This document shows, in pieces, positions 42,664-49,989 of a stretch of 54,648 nucleotides of DNA. Position numbers and translations under genes: made by a program. The notes under the pieces are model-generated. The model was not told the origin of the DNA and did no database searches. It saw only the letters and a list, made by a program, of their open reading frames with translations. The first letter of the stretch is position 1, and every line of letters begins with the position of its first letter. Origin of the DNA: Flavobacteriales bacterium (GTDB lineage Bacteria > Bacteroidota > Bacteroidia > Flavobacteriales_F > PHOS-HE28); the NCBI GenBank assembly GCA_019638085.1, contig JAHBUL010000024.1:1-54648 (forward strand), read 5' to 3'.

Positions 42664-43407
42664 CTAATTGAAGTGATAATTCAAGGAGAATGACCTCACG
42701 GCATCGAAATACACCCTTGTATGGTTTCCTCTGTTTGCGTTGCGCTCTCGGTCGAGCAGGATGAACAGCACACTGCTCTCCATCGCACAGGAAAATCGCC
42801 TGGAGAGCCGCCCAACCAGACCGATGGATACGGCGGTGCCGTAGTGCATGGTGGAAAAATCGTATCCATATGGCTCCGGTTCCGGTTGCCAAGCAACGTC
42901 ACCCCACCCCTCCCCTTTCAGTTGTAGTCGCTCATGACTTGCGACGAGGTCAAGGCCAGCATACGGCCTGATTGCTCCAGTTGTGAATTGAAGTTCGTAG
43001 CCTGCTCGAACCTCAGTTCGAACACCCGTTCCGGTCGCTGAAAAGTACTTTGGTCTATCCCTGGTGCCCAACCCTGCTTCAAAGGTATTCCTGAACACAT
43101 CCAAGCTGATCCGATAGGCCGCTCTCCCGACCCGTCTTTTATACGAGACCCCGTTCATGAAACTGAACCCCGGTCCTTTCGGTCGCGGATAGAGAAGGTC
43201 ATAGTCAAAATGCACCCAACCCAGCATATTGACGCCTATCTCATTTTTCGGATCATCACCTATGGCAGCTCTTTTCTCCGACGATTGAGCGAAGACCGAG
43301 GTGGAAGCCAGCGCTAGAATGGAACACCAGATAATCGTCTTACAACTCGCTCCGGTCCAATACTGCTTGATCTGGAGAATGTCAGCACTCTTCTCATTCG
43401 CGGCCAT
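42664..43407 (-). CDS. Predicted outer-membrane beta-barrel protein, unknown family
   Basis: 247 residues. A hydrophobic export signal lies at residues ~22-41 (IIWCSILALASTSVFAQ) after a 20-residue leader, which is long; a later start is possible but no better ATG is seen. The mature part alternates polar and aromatic residues in strand-like segments (GVNMLGWVHFDYDLLY, FSFMNGVSYKRRVG, RPYAGLDLVASHERLQ) and ends SFSLNYHFN, as in small outer-membrane barrels. Not a recognised family. Last gene of the five-gene minus operon (gap of 49 bp from the gene upstream). Confidence 0.7.
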   Translation of the reverse strand: MAANEKSADILQIKQYWTGASCKTIIWCSILALASTSVFAQSSEKRAAIGDDPKNEIGVNMLGWVHFDYDLLYPRPKGPGFSFMNGVSYKRRVGRAAYRISLDVFRNTFEAGLGTRDRPKYFSATGTGVRTEVRAGYELQFTTGAIRPYAGLDLVASHERLQLKGEGWGDVAWQPEPEPYGYDFSTMHYGTAVSIGLVGRLSRRFSCAMESSVLFILLDRERNANRGNHTRVYFDAVRSFSLNYHFN

Positions 43408-43456
43408 AACGGTTCAATTCTTCTTCGTTCAACGGTATTCTGTGTTCCTCGTCATT

Positions 43457-44185
43457 TTATCGTCCAAGGCGAACTCCAATACCAAAGCGAATATCGACCC
43501 AACGTCTCACCGAGCCTTGCCTTTTCCGAAAGTCCGCCCCCAGCATGAGCCGTAATCGTCGTTCTTGTCCGATTCCATCATAACCAAATGCGACCTTGGG
43601 AATTGCTGTGCTGAGCAACGGACTGGTCCTTGACGGGATATCATACAGCACCAAACTGGTACCATCCAGTTCCTCAGCAACTCCTTTCGTACGTAATTGC
43701 TTGGACATTGTGAGGCCTGCAGTAATTGACCAATCCTTGATCCGATACTCAAACATCACCGGCAGCTCTAATCCATACCAATAGTCTACGATCTTGGAAA
43801 AATGCAGCCCTGCAGGTGGGTGGGAAACGGGAGGGTAGGCAGCAAGGGTATCCATATCAAACACATATTTCTGATGACGTCCCAAGAACTCAATGCCTCC
43901 AGCCACCCAAAGGCCTTTGTACAGGCGTCGCTCAAACATGCAGCCTATTGCCGGTGAGAATGAGTTTGTAGCAGAACTCCGCCACCGGAGAACATCCACA
44001 TTTCTGAATGAGATTCCCGGAATTATTGGTCTTGGTGAGATATACTTATCACCATATACGGTATTCCTCAGCAGCGCAGCCCCTGCCCAGAACTCCCAAT
44101 TCGGGTCATTTGCGGTACGCTTTTGAGCTTGCCCTGCGAACGATTGAAAAATCAGTAATAGCAGTAACCAACGAGGAGAGATCAT
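43457..44185 (-). CDS. Predicted outer-membrane beta-barrel protein, unknown family
   Basis: 242 residues. Signal peptide MISPRWLLLLLIFQSFAGQAQ. Strand-like alternating segments (WEFWAGAALLRN, LWVAGGIEFLGRHQKYVF, YGLELPVMFEYRIKDWSITAGL) and an end WVDIRFGIGVRLGR typify eight-strand porin-like barrels of Bacteroidota. Not assignable further. It follows the T9SS gene by 10 bp. With the 42664-43407 protein it makes two barrels in one operon with a large surface protein, which could serve its display or anchoring; that is inference. Confidence 0.72.
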   Translation of the reverse strand: MISPRWLLLLLIFQSFAGQAQKRTANDPNWEFWAGAALLRNTVYGDKYISPRPIIPGISFRNVDVLRWRSSATNSFSPAIGCMFERRLYKGLWVAGGIEFLGRHQKYVFDMDTLAAYPPVSHPPAGLHFSKIVDYWYGLELPVMFEYRIKDWSITAGLTMSKQLRTKGVAEELDGTSLVLYDIPSRTSPLLSTAIPKVAFGYDGIGQERRLRLMLGADFRKRQGSVRRWVDIRFGIGVRLGR

Positions 44186-44195
44186 AACCCAAGAG

Positions 44196-45947
44196 TTAGA
44201 GGATCACTACCTTCTCCACGTCGAAAGTACGTTGGTCCGAGTCCACGGCACGCACCATGTACACTCCGCTTTCCGGGAACATCAAATCCACAACCTGCCC
44301 TTGCTGTGCCATGACCTCCTTTATCACCCGACCGTTCATCGAACTGATAATGAGCTTCACCAAGCTTTCTTGTTCCATCCCTTTTTGCGGATGGATCAAA
44401 ACTTGAACTCGACCAGCTCCCGAAGGATTAGGCCACGCCGTGATGCACTCCTCAAGGCTATTAAAGCCGTGGGCCTCATCCGGTGCTAACTCCCGGATAA
44501 TGCGACGGGATTGAGCCATACTTCTAAGGTCTCCATAAATACAATTACTTATTACTGCGGCAAACACACCGCCGCTTGCCACGCTGAATCCGGGTTCTAA
44601 ATTAATTACATTACCAGCATGGAAGAGTACATTAGCACCCGCAGATACAAGTACTGGTCCTGAAGAGCCACCAGTCACATTTGCACCAGCAGTGATGAAG
44701 TCCTCTACATCCTTTTGATAATAACCTGCGAAAGAAGTGTTTTGAAAAAAGGCATATTCGTCACAGCAGTCATTCAACTCGTAATTCACAATATCCGGTG
44801 GCTGCACATAATTGCCAGTACCCACCGCGTAAGTGAGTGACCGTTGTTCGTATACGATCATGTTACCTGGCAAGCAATTCCACATCTTCAGGTAGTACCA
44901 ATATGAGCCGCTTTGTTGAAAAACATTTCCATTGGCATCTTCGCCTATCCAATAAAGTTGATAATCAGGAAATCCAACGTCTTTAAGGCCATTGGGGTCA
45001 AAGGCATGCTGCTCCCAAATTGGAGCATTTGATTGCCAATCTCCGTACACCCGAAAATCAATGCCTATGGCGTTCTCAATGAGGAGATCGAAAGGTCCAT
45101 ATCCCAACTGAGGATTAAACCCGTTCGCCAGCATGGCATCCGGGAGGACGCCATGCGTAATAGGCCCAAGGTCCGGACTACATGGACTGAAACAGAATTG
45201 AGCTCTTTTCATACTCACATCATCAACAAATATGTAATCCCCCGCACAGCTGTAAGGACCCGATCCGGGGGTATAGCCGGGAATCTCAACATCAATAAAA
45301 AACCAATCGTATGCCGCGATATTTTCCCACGCCCTGAACGATGCTGAAATTCGTTTCCAACCCTCCGATGTTGGATTACTTGCCATATTCAGATCGAAGG
45401 TCCCTATGATTCGGATGTCCTGAAAAGGTTCATCTTTATAAGTTACGTAATTTTCAGAACACTGGTCTCCTGTTTCATTTTTGTACTTAACCTTGTTCTT
45501 GGCTAATCCTACCTTCACCCGACCAGTACCATTCCAGGACGATGGATACATATCGCTGAGGATCACCTCCATACTAACTGTATAATGCAGATCAGGCACT
45601 AAGTCGGATGAGTACTGCTGTTGAATCAACTCGTAGGTCCCCAATCCCATGAAGCGAGTGCCAGACTTAGCCCCTACTGTGGGTTTGAGAAAGCCATCAG
45701 CCACTCCAAATCCGCCTGTGCAATTGCCAAAGGGGAAAACTACTGAGTTGTCATAGTAATCAGGCGAGTGCAAATAATTCCCGTTTTCGTACCGGTATCT
45801 CGATTCCCATGATGACGCGAAATCTCCTTGCGCCCAGCACGTCGGCGTGGAGCCTGATTCAAAATTCCCATTGATGATATACTCCGTGGCTTGTGCATGA
45901 CACATTCCAGAAATTGGAAAAAGCAGAAGAATGAGTCGATTTTTCAT
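44196..45947 (-). CDS. T9SS-sorted protein with jelly-roll and coathanger-type domains
   Basis: 583 residues from ATG 45947, which opens the signal peptide MKNRLILLLFPISGMCHAQ. An in-frame ATG at 46007 overlaps the upstream stop (TGATG) and would add 20 residues. Residues ~20-220: EYIINGNFESG and WESRYRYENGNYL, a carbohydrate-binding-like jelly roll. Residues ~395-440: ITAGANVTGG, VSAGANVLFHAGNVINLEPGFSV, the short repeated beta motif (three-coathanger type) common before sorting domains; positions only. The T9SS domain runs from AWPNPSGAGRVQVL to FDVEKVVIL. The DNA is visibly AT-richer than most of the window, suggesting different ancestry. Fourth from the left in the operon; no catalytic residues recognised. 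Confidence 0.8.
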   Translation of the reverse strand: MKNRLILLLFPISGMCHAQATEYIINGNFESGSTPTCWAQGDFASSWESRYRYENGNYLHSPDYYDNSVVFPFGNCTGGFGVADGFLKPTVGAKSGTRFMGLGTYELIQQQYSSDLVPDLHYTVSMEVILSDMYPSSWNGTGRVKVGLAKNKVKYKNETGDQCSENYVTYKDEPFQDIRIIGTFDLNMASNPTSEGWKRISASFRAWENIAAYDWFFIDVEIPGYTPGSGPYSCAGDYIFVDDVSMKRAQFCFSPCSPDLGPITHGVLPDAMLANGFNPQLGYGPFDLLIENAIGIDFRVYGDWQSNAPIWEQHAFDPNGLKDVGFPDYQLYWIGEDANGNVFQQSGSYWYYLKMWNCLPGNMIVYEQRSLTYAVGTGNYVQPPDIVNYELNDCCDEYAFFQNTSFAGYYQKDVEDFITAGANVTGGSSGPVLVSAGANVLFHAGNVINLEPGFSVASGGVFAAVISNCIYGDLRSMAQSRRIIRELAPDEAHGFNSLEECITAWPNPSGAGRVQVLIHPQKGMEQESLVKLIISSMNGRVIKEVMAQQGQVVDLMFPESGVYMVRAVDSDQRTFDVEKVVIL

Positions 45948-46006
45948 GGCGTGCATTTTGTTTCGAGAAGTGCTTTCAGTCATGGATGCAGTGGGTTGTG
46001 GCTTCA

Positions 46007-46384
46007 TCAAGCCGATTTGCTCCTTAAGTTACTCCCTCGAACACCTTCGGAAAAGGCGGTAATACCGGCATGGGCCCCCACTCCGTCCAGCGCTGCGGCC
46101 CGCTGCATCGCCTGTGCACCATTGGCAGTTAGTTTTGTGCGCCTTCCATAGGAACCAGATACACCTATTACACCAGGAAGAGCTCGGACCCTAGCAAGAA
46201 CCTGAGTCCTGTCGATAGGCAAGACCTCTTTACTTAACTCCAGCAGGAACTTCCCTTCTACCGGCTCCAGTTCCACCAACGCATCGTTGCAGTAGTAGCT
46301 ATTTTGCCCCCACAGAGGACCCCCAAGGAGTACCATCAGCAGGCACATAGCTACTACAGCGATTGCTGAGTATGAGCGTTGCAT
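46007..46384 (-). CDS. Small secreted protein, unknown
   Basis: 125 residues. Signal peptide 1-26 ending LWGQ. The mature part starts NSYYCNDALVELEPVEGKFLLELSKEVLPID (position only), then VLARVRALPGVIGVSGSY, then a low-complexity basic end. YYCNDALVELEP resembles the start of pro-domains of Bacteroidota secreted subtilases, so this could be a cut-down remnant of a protease or a free inhibitor-like domain; low confidence. It is seven bases downstream of the SprB-repeat gene and its stop overlaps the next in-frame start, so it is embedded in the operon. Confidence 0.65.
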   Translation of the reverse strand: MQRSYSAIAVVAMCLLMVLLGGPLWGQNSYYCNDALVELEPVEGKFLLELSKEVLPIDRTQVLARVRALPGVIGVSGSYGRRTKLTANGAQAMQRAAALDGVGAHAGITAFSEGVRGSNLRSKSA

Positions 46385-46390
46385 GGTGGG

Positions 46391-47932
46391 TCAAGGTTTG
46401 CGGACACGCTTTTGAAGCTCTATGTTCTCCTTCTCCAACTCCGTCAAGCGCTTCTCCATTGCGATTAAATGGAGCGTCAACTCTTCAACTTTCCCCATCA
46501 GCATCGCATCGGTCTTTACCACATCAAGTCCCTGTTCCACCATTTGATCGGCCGACGGCACTCCCGGCAGGTGTCCGTGTTTCTTGATAAAAGCATCTAC
46601 CTCCCATAGTGGCATTAGCGAATATTCCGGCTGGAACACATGGTCCATCCATTCAAGGCCGCTTTGGAGCGCGATCTTCACCTTTTCCGTAAGGATGCCT
46701 TTGCCAACGAAAAGGCTATAATCGTCATTGGGCATATTCTCGGTACCTATCCCGACCTTGTTGTACGCGAAGGTCATCACCGGATGTGGATCATTCCAAT
46801 CACCAAGAATATGTCCCTTTCCATCAGGGTCAATGGACAATCCCCATGCAGCCTGACCATTGCGGGCCCAAAGCACGGGCCCGGTAGTGGCTGTTGATGA
46901 AGTGACGATATCACCATAAGTTCCATCCCGTACCAAGAGGTTACCTTGTACATGCAGGGAGGCATCGGGCCAAATTGTGCCTATACCCAAATTCCCGTCC
47001 GTGTTAAGACGCATCCGTTCAACCCCTTCGGTGATGAAGCCCAAATCCTCGTTATTCAAAGTGCCTAGAACCGGACGAGGCGCTAAGGGACACAAGGCAC
47101 TAAAATCATTCCCTGTGGATTTCCAAAATGGAGAAAAGCCTAAGCTCAGCGCGCAGGGAGAGCTTGGAAGAACGGGTAATGTCGGCCCACCACCGATCTT
47201 CAAGGAGCCATCAGTATCACGGTACAGCATGCCAACACCGAGCGATGTATCCGGCAGGAGAATTGTCCCATCGCTTTTCAAGCGCAGCCGTTCTTGTGCG
47301 TTGCTCTTAAAAACCACATCCTTGTTATCCGGCGTGCCGATGTACTGTGGACCAGGCATAGTGCCGGGGTTGCCGCTCATGCTCCAGTCGCTGCGGTCGG
47401 GTCCACGCAAGTAGATGGTGACGGACGTACCCGCGCATCCGTTGGCATCGGCTGCGGTGATCTTGTAATCCTTGGCGGCGAGGTTGTAGCGAGTTGCACC
47501 AGTTGGTCCATCACTCCACGTGATCGTAAAGGGTGGCGCACCACCTAACACGACCACGGATGCATTTCCATTACTGCATTGGTAGCAGCTGATGTTGAAC
47601 CCGTTTGAATACTCATAGACATCCACATCCAATTTCATGGCCAAGGGCTGGTCCAAAGTGACCTCCTTGGTCACCATTTTCCCGCTGTTGTCGATCACGT
47701 CCACCCTGTAATAACCCACGGCAAGGTTCGTGAGGTCCTGTTGGTTTGAGCCATTGCTCCATTCGTAGTTGTAAGGAGGCTCCCCACCGGTCACGGAGAG
47801 GTCGATCCAACCATCCTTCTCACCGAAGCAGCTGACCTGAAAGCCATTGTAATTGCTCACTTGCATGGTGACGACCAAGGAGTCGGCCGCCATTGCCGAA
47901 CTACATAGAAGTAACAGAAGTGGTATGATCAT
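46391..47932 (-). CDS. SprB-repeat surface protein with tail-fibre-type C-terminus
   Basis: 513 residues from ATG 47932 (signal peptide MIIPLLLLLCSSAMA, weak positive start). Two SprB-type repeats at ~29-95 and ~109-178 (NGFQVSCFGEKDGWIDLSVTGGEPP, NGFNISCYQCSNG; positions only), as in Flavobacterium gliding adhesins. A ~280-residue region follows with repeated VGIGT and KSNAQERLRLKSDG motifs typical of phage-tail-like trimeric fibres. YSLMPLWEVDAFIKKHGHLPGVPSADQ (position only) and a C-terminal coiled coil follow. No sorting domain; the C-terminus resembles fibre folding domains. Homologue of the truncated gene at 41145-41835. First gene of the five-gene operon. Confidence 0.82.
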   Translation of the reverse strand: MIIPLLLLLCSSAMAADSLVVTMQVSNYNGFQVSCFGEKDGWIDLSVTGGEPPYNYEWSNGSNQQDLTNLAVGYYRVDVIDNSGKMVTKEVTLDQPLAMKLDVDVYEYSNGFNISCYQCSNGNASVVVLGGAPPFTITWSDGPTGATRYNLAAKDYKITAADANGCAGTSVTIYLRGPDRSDWSMSGNPGTMPGPQYIGTPDNKDVVFKSNAQERLRLKSDGTILLPDTSLGVGMLYRDTDGSLKIGGGPTLPVLPSSPCALSLGFSPFWKSTGNDFSALCPLAPRPVLGTLNNEDLGFITEGVERMRLNTDGNLGIGTIWPDASLHVQGNLLVRDGTYGDIVTSSTATTGPVLWARNGQAAWGLSIDPDGKGHILGDWNDPHPVMTFAYNKVGIGTENMPNDDYSLFVGKGILTEKVKIALQSGLEWMDHVFQPEYSLMPLWEVDAFIKKHGHLPGVPSADQMVEQGLDVVKTDAMLMGKVEELTLHLIAMEKRLTELEKENIELQKRVRKP

Positions 47933-48268
47933 CCATCGCGAACAACTCTTGCTCAGGTCGGACAGATAGCATAAGGTGGGTATTGCGTTTACCTCAGGAA
48001 GTTGGGTGGAGTCGGAATGGGGGGGTATATGATCATTATTTTGGTTGTTCCGACAACGAAGTAGTGCAAATAAGCACAACGATTGGCAATTGTTAATAAC
48101 TTTTCCTCCATTAAGGCCAGAACAGCGGAAATGTGAGTTGTCTGAACTTCGCTCCAAGCTTGTTGATCAAGAATCCCCTACTTGTCCTCCTGCTACCGCT
48201 CCGCCCGAACGACTAATTTCGCGCCCACCTCGTGTACGGATCTTCGTTCCGTGCCGTTCTTCCACCCG
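47933..48268. other. Divergent intergenic region between the surface-protein operon and DUF6089
   Basis: No gene. AT-rich stretch at ~48030-48100, then GC-rich. On plus, TAATTTCG at 48214-48221 is a -7 box for the DUF6089 gene, 47 bases before ATG 48269. I see no convincing -7 box for the minus operon. Confidence 0.6.
48214..48221 (+). promoter_or_regulatory. -7 box (TAATTTCG) for the DUF6089-uppS-bamA operon
   Basis: Same octamer as at 17478 and 52523. It lies inside the longer upstream reading frame, so the start at 48269 is preferred over the GTG at 48182. Confidence 0.5.
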
Positions 48269-49102
48269 ATGACAAGGTTTTTCACCCTTCTCCTGATGCT
48301 CAGCTGGCTTGGCACCTCCGCATGGGCGCAGGTGAGCGAGCTGGGCATCACCGGTGGAACCACCTTTTACATCGGCGATATCAACCCGACCAAGCACTAC
48401 CCGAAGCACACCCACCTCGCCGGCGGGCTGATGTACCGCTACAATTTCAACGAGCATTATGCCATGCGCCTACAAGGCTTGTATGGCAAACTGGAGGCAT
48501 ACGACCGCGAGTCGGACGATCCGTTGCAGCAGCTGCGCAACCTGGGCTTCCGCACGGTCCTGTTCGAGGCATCGGCGGTGCTGGAGATCAACTTTTTCAA
48601 GTACCGTGGAATCTCCAAGGACAGCCGCAACTGGACACCGTTCGTCTTTGGGGGACTGGCTTACTATCATTTCAATCCCCAAAACCTGCTGGACGATACT
48701 TGGTACGAACTCCAACCGCTGGGCACTGAAGGCCAGACCATCGGAGGCGGCGAGGGCTACAGCCTGAACCAGATCGCCATCCCCTTTGGCTTCGGTTTCA
48801 AATTCGCCATCACCAACAAGGTGGACGTGCAGTTGGAATGGGGGCTGCGCCGCACGTACACGGACTACTTGGACGATGTGAGCGGCGTGTATGCCGACAA
48901 TGCCACCTTGGCCGAACAGGCCGGGCCGCTAACGGCCTTGCTGGCCGACCCCAGCCCGCTGCGCGCCACCGGCTACAACACCGGTCGCTCCCGGGGCGAC
49001 AGCGAGACCAAGGATTGGTATCAATATTCGGGCATCACCATTTCCCTTTTGCTCACACGTTTTACCGAGTGCGATGCCATCTGGGACAAGATGAAGAAAT
49101 GA
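48269..49102 (+). CDS. DUF6089 outer-membrane beta-barrel protein
   Basis: 277 residues from ATG 48269. Signal peptide MTRFFTLLLMLSWLGTSAWAQ. VSELGITGGTTFYIGDINP opens the barrel, and the Bacteroidota-only pattern GLMYRYNFNEHYAMRLQG, FKYRGISKDSRNWTPFVFGGLA (positions only) and YSLNQIAIPFGFGFKFAITNKVDV match DUF6089. In Bacteroidota it commonly lies next to isoprenyl transferase and bamA, as here. Function unknown; an envelope role is inferred from context. Ends 113 bp before uppS. Confidence 0.88.
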   Translation: MTRFFTLLLMLSWLGTSAWAQVSELGITGGTTFYIGDINPTKHYPKHTHLAGGLMYRYNFNEHYAMRLQGLYGKLEAYDRESDDPLQQLRNLGFRTVLFEASAVLEINFFKYRGISKDSRNWTPFVFGGLAYYHFNPQNLLDDTWYELQPLGTEGQTIGGGEGYSLNQIAIPFGFGFKFAITNKVDVQLEWGLRRTYTDYLDDVSGVYADNATLAEQAGPLTALLADPSPLRATGYNTGRSRGDSETKDWYQYSGITISLLLTRFTECDAIWDKMKK

Positions 49103-49215
49103 GCCCCTCCAGTTGTGTTGGCTTGTTTGAAAAATGCTGAAAATCAGGCCCCTTAGGAGACATTCTCCGGAGGCAGTGCCGATCGAACGATCCAAATCGC
49201 GACCTTCGCCCCCCC

Positions 49216-49989
49216 GTGAAAGAGCCCTCCCCATCCATCGAACAGGAATTGCGTGCGCAAATAGACCCCGCGCGCGTGCCCGCCCATGTCGCCGTGATCA
49301 TGGACGGCAATGGCCGTTGGGCACAAAAACAGGGGGAGCAACGGATCAGCGGACACCTCAACGGCGTGCGCCCGATCCGGGAAACCTTGACCGGTGCCAC
49401 GGAGATCGGCGTGAAGTACTTAACGCTGTACGCCTTCAGCACCGAGAACTGGAGCCGCCCCAAGGATGAGGTGGATGCCCTGATGGAGTTGCTGGTGAGC
49501 ACCCTGGCCAGCGAGGTGGAGGAGCTGGACTCCAATGGGGTGAGATTGCGCACCATCGGTGATACGGACAGCCTTCCACCGGGATGCCGTGCCGCCCTGA
49601 TGAAGGCCATGGAACGCACCGCCAAGAACGACCGGATCACCCTCACCTTGGCCCTGAGCTACAGCGCCCGCTGGGATATCCTGCGCATGGTGCGCAGCAT
49701 TGCCACGGACATCCGCGAGGGACGCATCGATACCCATGCCGTGAACGAAGACCTGATCGACGATCGGCTGAGCACCCGGGGCATGCCCGATCCCGAGCTG
49801 CTGATCCGCACCAGCGGGGAGCAGCGCATCAGCAACTTCCTGCTTTGGGAGATCGCCTATGCCGAGCTCTGGTTCACCCCCGTGCTTTGGCCCGATTTCC
49901 GGAAAGAGCACCTCTTTCAGGCCATTCTTGACTACCAGCATCGGGAGCGCCGCTTCGGCCTGACCCGCGAACAACTTCCTGCCTCTTGA
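49216..49989 (+). CDS. uppS: Isoprenyl transferase (undecaprenyl diphosphate synthase)
   Basis: 257 residues, GTG start. VIMDGNGRWAQKQG (D30 catalytic, G-N-G-R phosphate contact) and RISGH (H47) are the substrate site; YAFSTENWSRP and GMPDPELLIRTSGEQRISNFLLW (positions only) are the other conserved UPPS blocks. Builds the C55 lipid carrier for peptidoglycan and O-antigen, on the inner face of the membrane. The stop overlaps the bamA start (TGATG), so translation is coupled. Confidence 0.95.
   Translation: MKEPSPSIEQELRAQIDPARVPAHVAVIMDGNGRWAQKQGEQRISGHLNGVRPIRETLTGATEIGVKYLTLYAFSTENWSRPKDEVDALMELLVSTLASEVEELDSNGVRLRTIGDTDSLPPGCRAALMKAMERTAKNDRITLTLALSYSARWDILRMVRSIATDIREGRIDTHAVNEDLIDDRLSTRGMPDPELLIRTSGEQRISNFLLWEIAYAELWFTPVLWPDFRKEHLFQAILDYQHRERRFGLTREQLPAS

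Noticed and set aside
46391..47932. Tail-fibre-type domains suggesting a prophage or contractile injection system
   Set aside because: No sheath, tube, baseplate, terminase, portal or integrase genes occur in the window, and the protein has a signal peptide and SprB repeats.
36000..48200. Accessory island as an integrative element
   Set aside because: No integrase, transposase, relaxase, tRNA attachment site or inverted terminal repeats were found; homologous exchange at nadK fits better.
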